Shown here piece by piece: positions 25,281-34,800 of a stretch of DNA of 64,000 bases. The notes below the pieces were generated by a model. The model saw only the letters and a program-made list of their open reading frames with translations. It had not been told where the DNA came from and searched no databases. The stretch is from positions 36,629-100,628 of IMG/VR virus record IMGVR_UViG_3300007512_000016. The stretch is one strand, 5' to 3'. This stretch comes from a virus. Position 1 is the first letter of the stretch. Each line of letters opens with the position of its first letter. The translations under genes were made by a program, and so were the position numbers.

Positions 25281-25920
25281 CTCGTTTGCTCCAACGGAAA
25301 AACCGCTCGTCTTCCCGGTGCAGGATCCCACGAACCTGGGATTGCCCGGCCCGCTTACCCCGCTGAAATTTGTGGATGAGGGTGAAGGTTCTCTTCTCCA
25401 CCGCGGTCAAGTCACCAGCTTCGATGGCCCCGGCTTGAAGGGACCAGAACCGGGCTCCCAGAACAGCACACAGGTAGCCGTCAGCCTCATTGTGGTTCCA
25501 CGCCCGATGATCCCCGGTGTCTACCTGGGCGGCCTCGATCATGTCCGACTTGCCCATCTTCCAGCCCTTCGGGCGACCCAGAGACTCAGCCGCGTGTGAC
25601 TTGATCTGCCCGTTGGCGAAGAAGACGACGTCCTGCTTCTCCTCGTAAAGAGCTTCGCAGGTGAAGAGAAAGAGCCCGTACATCCCCTCAGAGTACAGGT
25701 CATTGAAGATCGGAAACTCTAAGGCGACTTTATCGTGATGCTGCTGTTGAAGCAGAGCACGGAGCCGCTCCCGCTGCTGCATATAGCGGGAGATGAAGAG
25801 TTGCCGAGGGGTGGTAGCGAACCGGCCGCGGGCGGCACACCGAGCTTTCCCGGTGGCCGCCGTGTCGTGAATCGCCCACCCAAATCCCGTAAGGGACGGG
25901 TCCAATCCGAGTACCTTCAT
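25264..25920 (-). CDS. RuvC-like Holliday junction resolvase
   Basis: 218 aa. RNase-H-fold acidic residues are visible: MKVLGLDPSLTGFGWAIHD (first Asp), KVALEFPIFND (Glu) and RAWNHNEADGYLCAVLG (terminal Glu/Asp with preceding His). This arrangement is that of RuvC and phage RuvC-like resolvases, which cut four-way junctions before packaging. Slightly longer than bacterial RuvC. It precedes recA in the operon with a 17-nt overlap. Confidence 0.85.
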   Translation of the reverse strand: MKVLGLDPSLTGFGWAIHDTAATGKARCAARGRFATTPRQLFISRYMQQRERLRALLQQQHHDKVALEFPIFNDLYSEGMYGLFLFTCEALYEEKQDVVFFANGQIKSHAAESLGRPKGWKMGKSDMIEAAQVDTGDHRAWNHNEADGYLCAVLGARFWSLQAGAIEAGDLTAVEKRTFTLIHKFQRGKRAGQSQVRGILHREDERFFRWSKRDGEIG

Positions 25921-25938
25921 GGCCCGACCCCGGGTCGA

Positions 25939-26637
25939 TCAGGAGGTGCCGATGCTGTCCAGCAAATCGTCCACCACGCCTGCGTCCACGGACGCACCCG
26001 TGATCGACGGGGAGTCCATACCCGCCTTCTCCCGGATCTCGTCCAGGGAGAGATCGCGGGCGAGATCCGTCCGGATATCGGCGGCGATCCGCTCGATCGC
26101 GGCGGCGATCTTCGCCTGGATCGGGGCCGCCTTCTCGTTCTCCATGATAGAGCGGAAGACCGACTCCTTGCACGGGGTCAGGGTGCCCTTCTGGTACTGC
26201 GTGTCTTCGCAGGCGAAGAGGAAGTCGTGCTCACCCAACGACCACTCGTTGTGGAGACGAGCGAGCTGGTCGTAGCGGATCTTGCTGAAGGTCCAGCTCA
26301 ACACCTGGAACCCGGAGGTGAGGCGATCCCGGTCCAGAGTGCCGTCGTTGTCCGAAGGCCACTTGACCACGATGGTCGCGATAGCCTTCTTCGGCCTGCC
26401 GAGCTTGGCGTACTCCGGCCCCTTGACCAGGAAGTACCCCACGCCCTTCTTGTACCCCCTGTTGGCCCCGACGAACCGGGGGCTCTTGGCCCCGAGGTTC
26501 GGCTTGCCGTCGTCGTCCACGGGCCACCAGACGAGGCTCAGGCGATCCGTCCGCCCCTCCTTCCCCTTGTAGCGGCTCGCCTTGTTCTGGAAGCCCTCGT
26601 CGCCGCTTCCGAATCCAAACTCCATGTATTCAGACAT
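25939..26637 (-). CDS. Candidate single-stranded DNA-binding protein
   Basis: 232 aa from ATG at 26637 with AGGAG. Codon use is strongly biased to C/G endings, more than its neighbours, suggesting high expression. The sequence has aromatic/basic beta segments (DRLSLVWWPVDDDGKPN, VGYFLVKGPEYAKLGRPKKA, FQVLSWTFSKIRYDQLARLH) and a C-terminal helical part ending in an acidic tail (VVDDLLDSIGTS). Such features, and its place directly before ruvC and recA, suit an SSB-like protein, but no OB-fold signature could be confirmed. Confidence 0.5.
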   Translation of the reverse strand: MSEYMEFGFGSGDEGFQNKASRYKGKEGRTDRLSLVWWPVDDDGKPNLGAKSPRFVGANRGYKKGVGYFLVKGPEYAKLGRPKKAIATIVVKWPSDNDGTLDRDRLTSGFQVLSWTFSKIRYDQLARLHNEWSLGEHDFLFACEDTQYQKGTLTPCKESVFRSIMENEKAAPIQAKIAAAIERIAADIRTDLARDLSLDEIREKAGMDSPSITGASVDAGVVDDLLDSIGTS

Positions 26638-26660
26638 GGTCTCTGTTCTCCTATGGTGAT

Positions 26661-26695
26661 GAGCGAGCACTTAGTTGATTAAACGGGCCTCGCTC
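26661..26695 (-). promoter_or_regulatory. Inverted repeat in leader of the SSB candidate
   Basis: GAGCGAG (26661-26667) and CTCGCTC (26689-26695) form a 7-bp stem around an AT-rich 21-nt loop, 24 nt upstream of the ATG at 26637. On the minus strand the loop includes TTTAATCAAC. It could be a promoter-overlapping operator or an RNA hairpin for translational control. Confidence 0.35.
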
Positions 26696-26771
26696 GTCTC
26701 CATGTACCCCTGGCTCCCGCATGTTGGGCTAGCCACCCCACTATTTTTTCTACCCTCTTCAGGAGTCCAGG

Positions 26772-27755
26772 TCACATCCCGGCGGAGAGCATATCAATGA
26801 GCGCGTCGATATCCTCAGTGACGACTGCTGCCGCAGGCGCCGTAGCCTTCTGCCGCGGCATCGGAGCCTCCGGCAATGCCATCAGCAGGGAATCCAAGTC
26901 ATCCGAGCTGATCGTCTCATCCCCAGGAGGGATCTTCTCCGGGTCGTCATCCACCACCCGATCAAAGATATCCAGGTCCAGGGGGGCCTCTTCCTCCTCT
27001 ACAGGCTCCAGAACCGGCTCAGGCGGCGTCTGAGCCGTCAAACGCACCTCCTCAGGTGCTCCGAGGCCCAGCACGGGCTCCTCCTCCTCAGGCTCGGGCT
27101 CGGGCTCCTTCTGAGAGGACTCCGTCGGGTCTTCCCACCCGGAGACGGTCCCCAGGTGAATCTCCCCATCCACCTGAGCGATAATGTCTGTGGGATCATC
27201 CACAATGATCCCAGCCTGACCCGGCCTCAGAGCGACGGTAGCCGCACCGGGAGCCGGTGCGGTCCCCCACACCCTCCCCAGGCCGATCTCTTCATGGACC
27301 AGCTTCATCTGATCCCGCAGCTTGGACCCCACATCCTTCAGATCCGTCCGCTTGGTCTTCAAGATGGCAATGAGGGCCTGGAGGTTCGCGATCTGAATCT
27401 CCAACTCATTCAGCCGCGAGATGGCGTCCCGCAGCTTCATATGACACCGAGCCTCGCGGTCTCGGATATTCCGCTCCGCCCTGACCTCAGGGTCCTCCGC
27501 GAGGAGCCGCTTCTCCTCCAGCTCAAAACCTAGCTTCTCTCGACGGAAGGTGTCCTCGCTGCTCTTCAGAGCACGGAAGACGTCCAGGTAGATCCCCTCC
27601 AGACCCGTCAAGTAGTTCCGAGCGGCGGCGACCTTCTCCTGAAGACGTTTCGGCCCGTAGATGATCGGGTTGGAGTCCAGAGTGATGTGCATTCCCTCCA
27701 GGGTGTCGTAAATCCCCTGGATGCGATGCTCATCAAAGGCTGACGGCTTGCTCAC
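26772..27755 (-). CDS. Coiled-coil protein with long acidic C-terminal tail
   Basis: 327 aa from GTG at 27755. Residues ~1-165 are helical/coiled coil (LRDAISRLNELEIQIANLQA). Residues ~190-327 are mostly disordered, Glu/Pro/Asp-rich, containing ISSDDLDSLLMALPEA and a final EDIDALIDMLSAGM. These repeats of D-x-L-D-x-L-L resemble the RecA tail in the same operon and may be docking peptides. No enzymatic motif. Possibly a scaffold for the recombination complex. Confidence 0.65.
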   Translation of the reverse strand: MSKPSAFDEHRIQGIYDTLEGMHITLDSNPIIYGPKRLQEKVAAARNYLTGLEGIYLDVFRALKSSEDTFRREKLGFELEEKRLLAEDPEVRAERNIRDREARCHMKLRDAISRLNELEIQIANLQALIAILKTKRTDLKDVGSKLRDQMKLVHEEIGLGRVWGTAPAPGAATVALRPGQAGIIVDDPTDIIAQVDGEIHLGTVSGWEDPTESSQKEPEPEPEEEEPVLGLGAPEEVRLTAQTPPEPVLEPVEEEEAPLDLDIFDRVVDDDPEKIPPGDETISSDDLDSLLMALPEAPMPRQKATAPAAAVVTEDIDALIDMLSAGM

Positions 27756-28165
27756 TATCGCCCCTTAATCACTCCCAGGACGAGCTGGGAAAAGTTCTGG
27801 CGGATCGCCGCCGTGGTGCCCTCGTATACCGTCTTCTTGATGCTACCCGCTGCCCAGGCGTTCTTGTAGACCGCGAGATGTACCTCCCTCGCCAGGAGGA
27901 TCTGAGCGAGCATCCCCTCCCGGAGGGTGAAGCCGTTCTCCAGAACCTCGCCGTCACTCACCGACAGCTCCGCATCCGTCCCCGGACCCGAGCCGTCATC
28001 CTGAACGCTCGTGACTCCCCCGGAGAACGCAACGAAGTGATCACCCGCGCGAGTCTTGATCGACCGGGTGACCGTGATCTTGCTGATGCGAAGCTGACCC
28101 GCGATCCGAGTCAGGTACTCCGCGATCTCAGCATCCGACATGCCTTCCTTACTGTCCAGCGGCAT
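27755..28165 (-). CDS. Hypothetical protein
   Basis: 136 aa from ATG at 28165 with GAGGAA upstream; an internal ATG at 28141 is a weaker alternative. Helical N-terminus (MSDAEIAEYLTRIAGQLRIS), a beta hairpin region, and a helical C-terminus (GMLAQILLAREVHLAVYKNA). It sits between recD2-like and the coiled-coil gene, and its leader forms part of a large hairpin. No family is recognised. Confidence 0.6.
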   Translation of the reverse strand: MPLDSKEGMSDAEIAEYLTRIAGQLRISKITVTRSIKTRAGDHFVAFSGGVTSVQDDGSGPGTDAELSVSDGEVLENGFTLREGMLAQILLAREVHLAVYKNAWAAGSIKKTVYEGTTAAIRQNFSQLVLGVIKGR

Positions 28166-28175
28166 AGGAACTTTC

Positions 28176-28212
28176 CTCTTCCGGGGTGTAAGGGTATTAC
28201 CCCCCGGAAGAG
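28176..28212. repeat. 11-bp inverted repeat at the end of the helicase gene
   Basis: CTCTTCCGGGG (28176-28186) and CCCCGGAAGAG (28202-28212) are perfect complements around a 15-nt loop containing the helicase stop codon. An 18-bp perfect palindrome, TTCTGGGCTAGCCCAGAA, lies immediately beside it at 28216-28233. There is no U-run on either side, so a simple intrinsic terminator is unlikely; an RNA-processing site, operator or protein-binding site is more plausible. Confidence 0.5.
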
Positions 28213-30563
28213 GCTTTCTGGGCTAGCCCAGAAGCACAAAAAAGAGCCTGTAAACGCTCAGGAAACAGCGTGTTCCGAGCATCCGGACGGTTGTTTTCTA
28301 CCGCTCGGGACAGGGCAGTACGGGTGCCGACCAGGAAGACCTTTTTGCGAGCCCGGGTGATCGCGGTGTAGATGAGGTTCCTCTGGAGCTGCCAGCCGAA
28401 TCCGGGGACCAGGGGCATGACGATCACATCAGCCTCCTGCCCCTGCATCTTGTGGATGGTCTGACAGTAGGCAAGCCGCAGGAATCTCGGGGCATCACGG
28501 AAAGGGAAATTCACATGAGAGACCGGGGGACCGTGGATCTTCACCTCCACGTTCCGGCCCTTCCGATCAATCCGAGCAATCTTGCCCACGTCCCCGTTGA
28601 AGACGCCTAGCTCATAGTTGTTCTTGACGACCATGACCCTATCGTCTTCCCGGACGATATCGCTCCCCATCCTCATCTCTTGGACCCCTGGCGACTTCGG
28701 ATTCAAGAGCCCACGAAGCTTCTCATTCAGCTTCGTGACCCCGATGACCCCACCGAGCCTGGGCGAGAGCACCTGAAAATTCCGACGCCGCTCGTACAAG
28801 CCTGTAGCCAACTTCAGAATGAGGTCTTGAACCTTGTCCTCATCAGGAGTCTCCAAGAGAGTAAAATCTCCCTTGAGAGAGGGGGTCGGGACCACGCCGT
28901 TATAGATATCGTGGGCAGCGACTACGATATCACTGGTGTCCGCTTGTCGGAAAATCTGCGTCAGGTTGACTGTCGGGAAGATCTCCGTCGCGATCAGATC
29001 CCTCAGGACATTCCCAGGACCCACCGAAGGTAGCTGGGCTGCGTCACCGACGAACACGATCCTGGCATCCGAGCGAGTGCAAGTCAGGACCCTGTAGAGG
29101 AGATGCTGATCCATCATCGAAGACTCATCAATGATGACCACGTCCGCCTCTCCCGCGCTCCCCCAGGTCTCATCCGACCCGTTCCCCCCTTCCTGAGCCC
29201 CGGACCCCACGACCCCCACATACGTGGCGTCCCGCTCTTCACCCTTATCCCACCCCTTTGCCTCAAAGGCTCGGTGAATGGTGTAAGCGGGAGCCCCCGT
29301 CAAGGTGTTCATCCTCTTCGCGGCGATCCCGGTAGGAGCCAGGAGGAGGAACTGAATGTCGGCGTCCTGAAGCACCTTGACGACCGCCCGAAGGGTCGTG
29401 CTCTTCCCGGTGCCGGGGAGGCCCGTCAAAATCGACACGGGCTCTACAAGAGAATTCAAAGCTCCGAGGAGCTGATGGTCCGACAACTGCATCCGTGAAC
29501 CCGCGGACCAATCCGTCAAGGCCGCTCTCGCGACCTCGCGGACAGAGCCCCCGGCCTCTGCCGACTTCTCCGCCGCGGGGCCAGCCCACCCCATGAGACG
29601 GACCACACCCTCTGCTCGTTCACCGACGATTTGAGCCGACTCCCAGCGAAGCTTGAGCAGCCTCGCACACTCGGACTCCAGGTGGTGTGTCCAGGGATCG
29701 TAGATCGCCACCAGCCCAGGTCGAGTGCTCTGGTCCACCACCAGCAGGTCACCCTCATACAAGAAACGAATCCCGGCAGCCAACCGCTGTGGAGTGACGA
29801 CTCCAGGGATGATCGAGCGGACCTCACCCAAGAGGTTGGTGGTGTTCAGATAGAGATGCCCGGAGACACGAGCCTCCTTCACCGCATGAAGTACCGCCCC
29901 AGCCACCCGCTTCGGATCATCCGGAGACTTGCCCATCCTGAGAGCGACTTCATCGGCCTGCTGGAAGGTCACCCCGTCCACCTGGACAAGACTCCAGGGG
30001 TTGCTTGTCAGCACCTTCTCCGTCTCGTCCCCGAAGTGCGACCAGACCATCCTCACCTTGCTGGGAGGCAGACCCGCATCGCCTAGGAAATCCAAAGCGG
30101 CGAAGTAGGAACGAATAGCAGTCCACCGCTCCGAAACGTGAGCCGCCGCGAAAGGGGTGATTCCAGGTACGTCTTCCAACAGCTCCGGGTTGCCCGTGTC
30201 GAGCAAAGACACGAGAGAGTCTCCGAAATGCTCCGCCAGTCGCTCCGCGACCCGAGTCGGGACCCCGTGATTCGGAAGCATGGCGACGGCTACTTCTGTC
30301 GTCCACCCTCCCCGGACCACCGGGGACTTCACGATCTTCACCTGCCTGCCGTACCTCGGGTCATTGACCCACTTCCCCTCAAAGCCGAACCACGTCCCTA
30401 CCGCAACCTTCATCCCCAGGATGTTCCCGCGGACGCAAATCGTAGACGAGGTCACGAGGCTGTCTTCCTGAAACTGCTCGTCCAGGCGAACCACCAAGAT
30501 GTAGAAGGCGTCTGCCGGGTTCTCGAAAATCACCCGGTTCACTCGACCGCTGTAGTAGAGCAT
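28197..30563 (-). CDS. RecD2-like SF1B DNA helicase
   Basis: 788 aa. An OB-like N-terminal domain begins YYSGRVNRVIFENPADAFYI, followed by a helix-hairpin-helix region (ELLEDVPGITPFAAAHVSER). The helicase core has Walker A SILTGLPGTGKSTTLRAVVK, motif Ia LLLAPTGIAAKRM, Walker B EADVVIIDESSMMDQHLLYR, motif III RIVFVGDAAQLPSVGPGNVL, motif IV/V region YCQTIHKMQGQEADVIVMP, and motif VI NLIYTAITRARKKVFLVGTR. This is the 5'-3' helicase type of RecD2. It probably works in repair or replication restart with the neighbouring recombinases. Confidence 0.93.
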   Translation of the reverse strand: MLYYSGRVNRVIFENPADAFYILVVRLDEQFQEDSLVTSSTICVRGNILGMKVAVGTWFGFEGKWVNDPRYGRQVKIVKSPVVRGGWTTEVAVAMLPNHGVPTRVAERLAEHFGDSLVSLLDTGNPELLEDVPGITPFAAAHVSERWTAIRSYFAALDFLGDAGLPPSKVRMVWSHFGDETEKVLTSNPWSLVQVDGVTFQQADEVALRMGKSPDDPKRVAGAVLHAVKEARVSGHLYLNTTNLLGEVRSIIPGVVTPQRLAAGIRFLYEGDLLVVDQSTRPGLVAIYDPWTHHLESECARLLKLRWESAQIVGERAEGVVRLMGWAGPAAEKSAEAGGSVREVARAALTDWSAGSRMQLSDHQLLGALNSLVEPVSILTGLPGTGKSTTLRAVVKVLQDADIQFLLLAPTGIAAKRMNTLTGAPAYTIHRAFEAKGWDKGEERDATYVGVVGSGAQEGGNGSDETWGSAGEADVVIIDESSMMDQHLLYRVLTCTRSDARIVFVGDAAQLPSVGPGNVLRDLIATEIFPTVNLTQIFRQADTSDIVVAAHDIYNGVVPTPSLKGDFTLLETPDEDKVQDLILKLATGLYERRRNFQVLSPRLGGVIGVTKLNEKLRGLLNPKSPGVQEMRMGSDIVREDDRVMVVKNNYELGVFNGDVGKIARIDRKGRNVEVKIHGPPVSHVNFPFRDAPRFLRLAYCQTIHKMQGQEADVIVMPLVPGFGWQLQRNLIYTAITRARKKVFLVGTRTALSRAVENNRPDARNTLFPERLQALFCASGLAQKASSGG

Positions 30564-31087
30564 CAGTCTCCTCCGGTGGAGTCAACTATCTTGCCCACAA
30601 CAGCCCGTAGATCCTCTGCCTTATGAGTCAGATCTTGCACCCGATCGCCCATCCCCGAAGCGAGAACCCGATCCCTCATCTGGTCAACGGTCCACGCCGA
30701 AGCCATCAAAATCCTCCCGTGGTGACCGTCCAACACCTCCTCAACTCCCCGGGCGAGGGGAGAGCCGTCTACGCCGCGAACCCACCAGCGAGACCCCTCC
30801 CCCACCAAAGTCCCCTGACCATGTGTTTGGAAGAGCCGGTGAGGATCCCGGTGATGGTACGAACACCACCCCGTCGCTTCGCCCAGACAACTCCCCAACC
30901 CCCAAGATCCCACGCGAGGCGGGTTCGGAGGGACATGCTGGGCTGCAAAGTGAACCGCCTCTCCCAGGAAAAGGGAGAGGCGATCCAAAACAAGGCATTC
31001 CTCACCGTCATCCTGACGGCAGTGGAGACGACCATCCAGCCGATAGAATACGCCCTCAATCACGAGGGCTCGAAACTCTGCACTCAT
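30563..31087 (-). CDS. Hypothetical protein, first gene of the recombination operon
   Basis: 174 aa from ATG at 31087, chosen because GAGGG lies 7 nt upstream and a longer reading would run into the divergent promoter. Contains VIEGVFYRLDGRLHCRQDDG, a central region rich in His, Trp and Gly (TGWCSYHHRDPHRLF), and a helical C-terminus. It overlaps the helicase start (TGATG). Function unknown. Confidence 0.6.
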   Translation of the reverse strand: MSAEFRALVIEGVFYRLDGRLHCRQDDGEECLVLDRLSLFLGEAVHFAAQHVPPNPPRVGSWGLGSCLGEATGWCSYHHRDPHRLFQTHGQGTLVGEGSRWWVRGVDGSPLARGVEEVLDGHHGRILMASAWTVDQMRDRVLASGMGDRVQDLTHKAEDLRAVVGKIVDSTGGD

Positions 31088-31145
31088 AGATCCCTCTACG
31101 AAACCCCTCCCAGAAAAAGACCACCCGAGGAAGAATTCTCGGCGT

Positions 31146-31171
31146 AAGTTTTTACAGGGCGGTCGTATACA
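31146..31171 (+). promoter_or_regulatory. Phage promoter, AAGTTT-N14-TATACA
   Basis: AAGTTT (31146-31151) and TATACA (31166-31171) are separated by exactly 14 bp, with TCG immediately before the TATA. The following bases AGAGGGACC match the promoter at 42603-42628. It lies 22 nt upstream of the ATG at 31194 in the 106-bp gap between divergent genes. It belongs to a family of six sites with identical spacing. Confidence 0.75.
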
Positions 31172-31193
31172 AGAGGGACCAACCGAGAGTGCA

Positions 31194-31622
31194 ATGCGTA
31201 ACCGAATCGCCCGATTCACCTCCCAGGGAGCCCTGATCGCCCTGGCCTGCGATGCCGTCAATGGCATCTCCTACTCCAACAGCAAGATCCACCTCGCGAT
31301 CAACGGCGACTCCAACAGCTTCACGTCGGAAGACGGGGCCAGGGTGTACGGCAGGGTCACCCGGAACGTCGAGGGGCAGACCCGTGGCTGGGTGGTCCTC
31401 TCGGACCACACGGGCAAGGCTGCGATCCGGGCCAAGCAGGTCGCGGCGGTGGCCTTCAGCGACGACCGGCTGATCCGGATTACCTTCCGCGACACGTCCT
31501 CGCTGCTCTGGTGCGTCGAAGAGGGCTACGACGGCGAAGCCACCTACGAGGCTTTCATCGCAGCGTGGGCGAATGGTGGCGGCGGGGTGGAGTGCCCCAT
31601 GAACGACGAGTCCTTCCGCTAA
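31194..31622 (+). CDS. Hypothetical protein, strongly expressed type
   Basis: 142 aa from ATG at 31194 directly downstream of a phage promoter. Codon use is strongly C/G-ending. It is alpha/beta with RIARFTSQGALIALACDAVN, a beta-rich middle (GWVVLSDHTGKAAIRAKQVA) and an acidic end. It looks like a small early or regulatory protein because of its isolated promoter, but no motif reveals a function. Confidence 0.7.
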   Translation: MRNRIARFTSQGALIALACDAVNGISYSNSKIHLAINGDSNSFTSEDGARVYGRVTRNVEGQTRGWVVLSDHTGKAAIRAKQVAAVAFSDDRLIRITFRDTSSLLWCVEEGYDGEATYEAFIAAWANGGGGVECPMNDESFR

Positions 31623-31632
31623 AGGCTCGTCG

Positions 31633-31824
31633 ATGACGCTCACCCCCTTCCCAGGGTTCGCCCTTCCCAGGGACAAGATCCTCGCGGTGGGGTGGAGAGA
31701 GGGACGAATCTTCCTCTCGGTCACGAGCTTCGACCTGGACGAAGAAGAGGGGCTCCCCGACCGAATCCGCGCCGCTTGGAAACGAGGCGGCGGGGAGGTC
31801 TCTTACAAGAGGAGCCCTGTCTAA
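31633..31824 (+). CDS. Small hypothetical protein
   Basis: 63 aa from ATG at 31633, 10 nt after the previous stop, so co-transcribed. It has a Gly-Trp-containing beta segment (DKILAVGWREGRIFLSVTSF) and an acidic turn. Its stop overlaps the stop of the convergent ribonucleotide reductase gene by 4 nt. No family is recognised; coding is supported by the neat spacing. Confidence 0.5.
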   Translation: MTLTPFPGFALPRDKILAVGWREGRIFLSVTSFDLDEEEGLPDRIRAAWKRGGGEVSYKRSPV

Positions 31825-34800
31825 GCCTTGCTGGCCTGCTCCGCCTCCAGGCTCCAATCAACTTCACAGGCCCCCCCTGAGCAAGCTAGCTCCGCCGAGC
31901 CGCCGCCGCGGTCCTCCTTCTCATAGTAGCTCAAGAGGGCGTAGTCGATCTCCGGGAAGTCGTTGACGGCTTCCCGGTACTGACTCGCGGTGACCTCCTC
32001 GTAGGGGGCCAGGGTGTACCTCCCCCCATCATAGGGGAGGAACGAGAGACCGGTGATCTCATCGAAGTGGTCATAGACCCACTGACCGACCTCGGCCCAC
32101 TCCTCTTCCCGGACGTAGATGGTCGCGGACTGGTTGTGCCCTCTCTCAGAGCACCATGTCCTCATGATGTTGAGGTACCGGTCGAGCTGACCCAGGGCAG
32201 TCTCATCCTCCCTGAGGACTGCGTGATCAGGAGCCTTCACCGGGAAACGAGCCACCCAGACGGAAACCTCCTCGTCCGAGAGGTGCTCCTGCCCGTTCTC
32301 CTTGAAGACGGGCACGCCGGAGTCCCGGACGAGGGCGAACAGCGGATCACTGGCGGCGATCCGGACATGCCGGAAGTAGTAGCGGCTGTGACGAGGGTGG
32401 AAACCGCTGGCGCAATCGAGGAGCTGACTGGAATTGCCGCTAGGCTTCCCGCAGGTGATCGCCACCGGGAAGGGGAGATCCATCCACCCGGCTGCCTCTG
32501 CCGCCGTGTCCTGAGCGACGCGGTTGAGGTTCAACATCACCTGCCAGTTCTGGCTCAGAGCCGGGTTGTCGCACTGACCCGTGATATCGACCCCCAGGAG
32601 CCGATCCTGGTTGCAGATCTCCGACCACGCCGGGCGGAGATAGGGGAAGTCCGTGAAGGACGCCTGAATCACACCCAGCCACGTCGCGAGGCGAACCTTC
32701 CTCGCCATCGAGGCTTCAGTATCCCACGGACGCATGACAGCCGCGGTCAGGTTGCACTGGTAAGTCAAGGTATTCCCAAAGACCCCCATGTGCCGCTCGG
32801 GCTCCTCAAAACAGAACGTGTGGTGGAGACCCGGCAGTTCTTCGATGGACCGGATGGTTTGGAACTTCGACTTGAACCGGGGCTTGTGTCCTCTCGACGT
32901 GTCCAAGCGATGACACGGGATGCTGGCACAGTCCGTAATGTCCACGTACCAGAGATCCTTCCTTCGGACACCCAGATTGGTCTCCGTCCCCGCCCTTCCC
33001 AGCAGGCCAATACTCGACCGGATGCCGCACCGAGTCAATAGAAGCTGAACCTTCCGCGCCCGAGCCTCACCACTCAGGTAGAGCCGCACACGACCTGTAT
33101 CGGTGGCGGTTCCATCAGCATCCAGCCACCCTGCCAGGAAGCTGAGAATGTCCTCACGGCACCACTGGAACACGCCGTTAAGGGCTTCCGGGTCGGTCTT
33201 CAGAGCGGAGACCATCTCGGGATCATGGTTGGCACAGAAATAGGAGACCTTCTGCAAAGCCAAATTCCCTGCGTTGGCAACGCGAGGGTTGCCGGCGACC
33301 CCCTGAATGGGCATGACGCTATCCTTCGCCCCAAAAGACTCCGCGTAGGAACCCTCCCAAACGTAACCGGACTTGCGAGTCTTCCGCCTGACAGTCCCGT
33401 CCCCAACAATAGCCCCCATCGTGTAAGCCCAATCAGAGCCTACCGACTGTCCCCCCTCCTGCACGATCTGGAAAGGCTCAGTACGACGAGCAGCCTTGAT
33501 GGGGTTGTCGAGCATCTCGGCTACCGTCATCGCCTTGAACTTTCCCGACCTGACATCCTTGGTTGACACCGAGAAACGATGGTACGCCGTGGTGTCCAGG
33601 TAGGAGCCATCCGACATGTGGACCCGATAGAGCTTCTGCCCGATTCCAGTCTGAAAAGGGCGAACTTCAGACCACCGTTCCCCATTCCAGATTTCCACAG
33701 ATTTGCCTACAACATCCTTGATGTTGTAGAGACCTTGCCGGGTAATGAGCGGAGTGTCCCCGGAGACACAGAAGCTGCCCCCACCACCCTCACCCGTCCA
33801 GGGATCCGTCGCCCTGGAGAACCGGAGGGAAATCTCCGAGCAGTTGTGGACGTAGAGCCCATTGGCATCGAAGGCCCCCAGCTCCGGGACGGTGCAGTCG
33901 TAGACCTTCTCCACGCCCATCGAGGTCATGGACTCGACCCGAACCACGAACCGCTCCCGGTTCGGCTGGCGACGGTACTGACCCAGCAGGTCCACCAGGA
34001 GAGCCGCCTTCGCAGGCTCGGTGAACCCAACCATCGACTCGAACTGGAACAGGTTGTCCTTGGCGATGACCAGCTCATGCATTGCCTTGCACCAGTAGGA
34101 GCCATAGCCTCCCTTGCCATCGGGGAGATTGCGGTAGCCCTCAGGCTGACGCTCCTTGTAGATAGTGGAGACGACACCGAGCCGAAGCAGCATCCGCTGA
34201 GCAGCTTCCAGGGTGTTCAGGTTGGCTTGCCCCAGCCGAACCGAGACACCCTTCTCCTGCGAACCCTGAACCGACCCGTCTGCATCGAACAGCCCCGACA
34301 GGAACCCAGAGATGAAGTCCTCGGTCTCCTGCTCCAACTTCCGGGTGATGGTCTTGGAGGCCGGGACCATCCCATAGGTAGTCTCTGCCATCCCAGCCAG
34401 AGCCGTGCTGGAGACCTGCCAGCACCCGTTGGTCTTGTTCTGGTTGGGCTTGGCGTCAGCTCGGATTCTCAAGCCTGCCGTCTTGACCCGCTCTAACGCC
34501 TGAACAGCCATGTGCTCAGCGTCGTCACCCCAGAAGCGAAGGTGGCCGTGATCGCTCTTGGTCTCGGAGGATTCCACCGTGAAGGTGCCGTCACCCAGCA
34601 AGGAACCCATCAGCCAGCCACGAGCCTTTGCGACCTCGTCCCCAGCCAGCTCGACTGCCCGGTGGTTGTTGAGCCGGATGAGGTCGCCAGCCTCCAGCTC
34701 AGAGGCTTCCACCCACTCGAACCTCTGGACTCGACGGGACTGAACTACCCGACAGACCTTGTGGTTCCCCGTCAGCTCCAGACTGTAGCCTTCCGTCGTC

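Noticed and set aside
26735-26760. A terminator with T-run before the coiled-coil gene end
   Set aside because: The T-run (TATTTTTTC) is on the plus strand, where no transcript is expected, and the preceding stem is weak.
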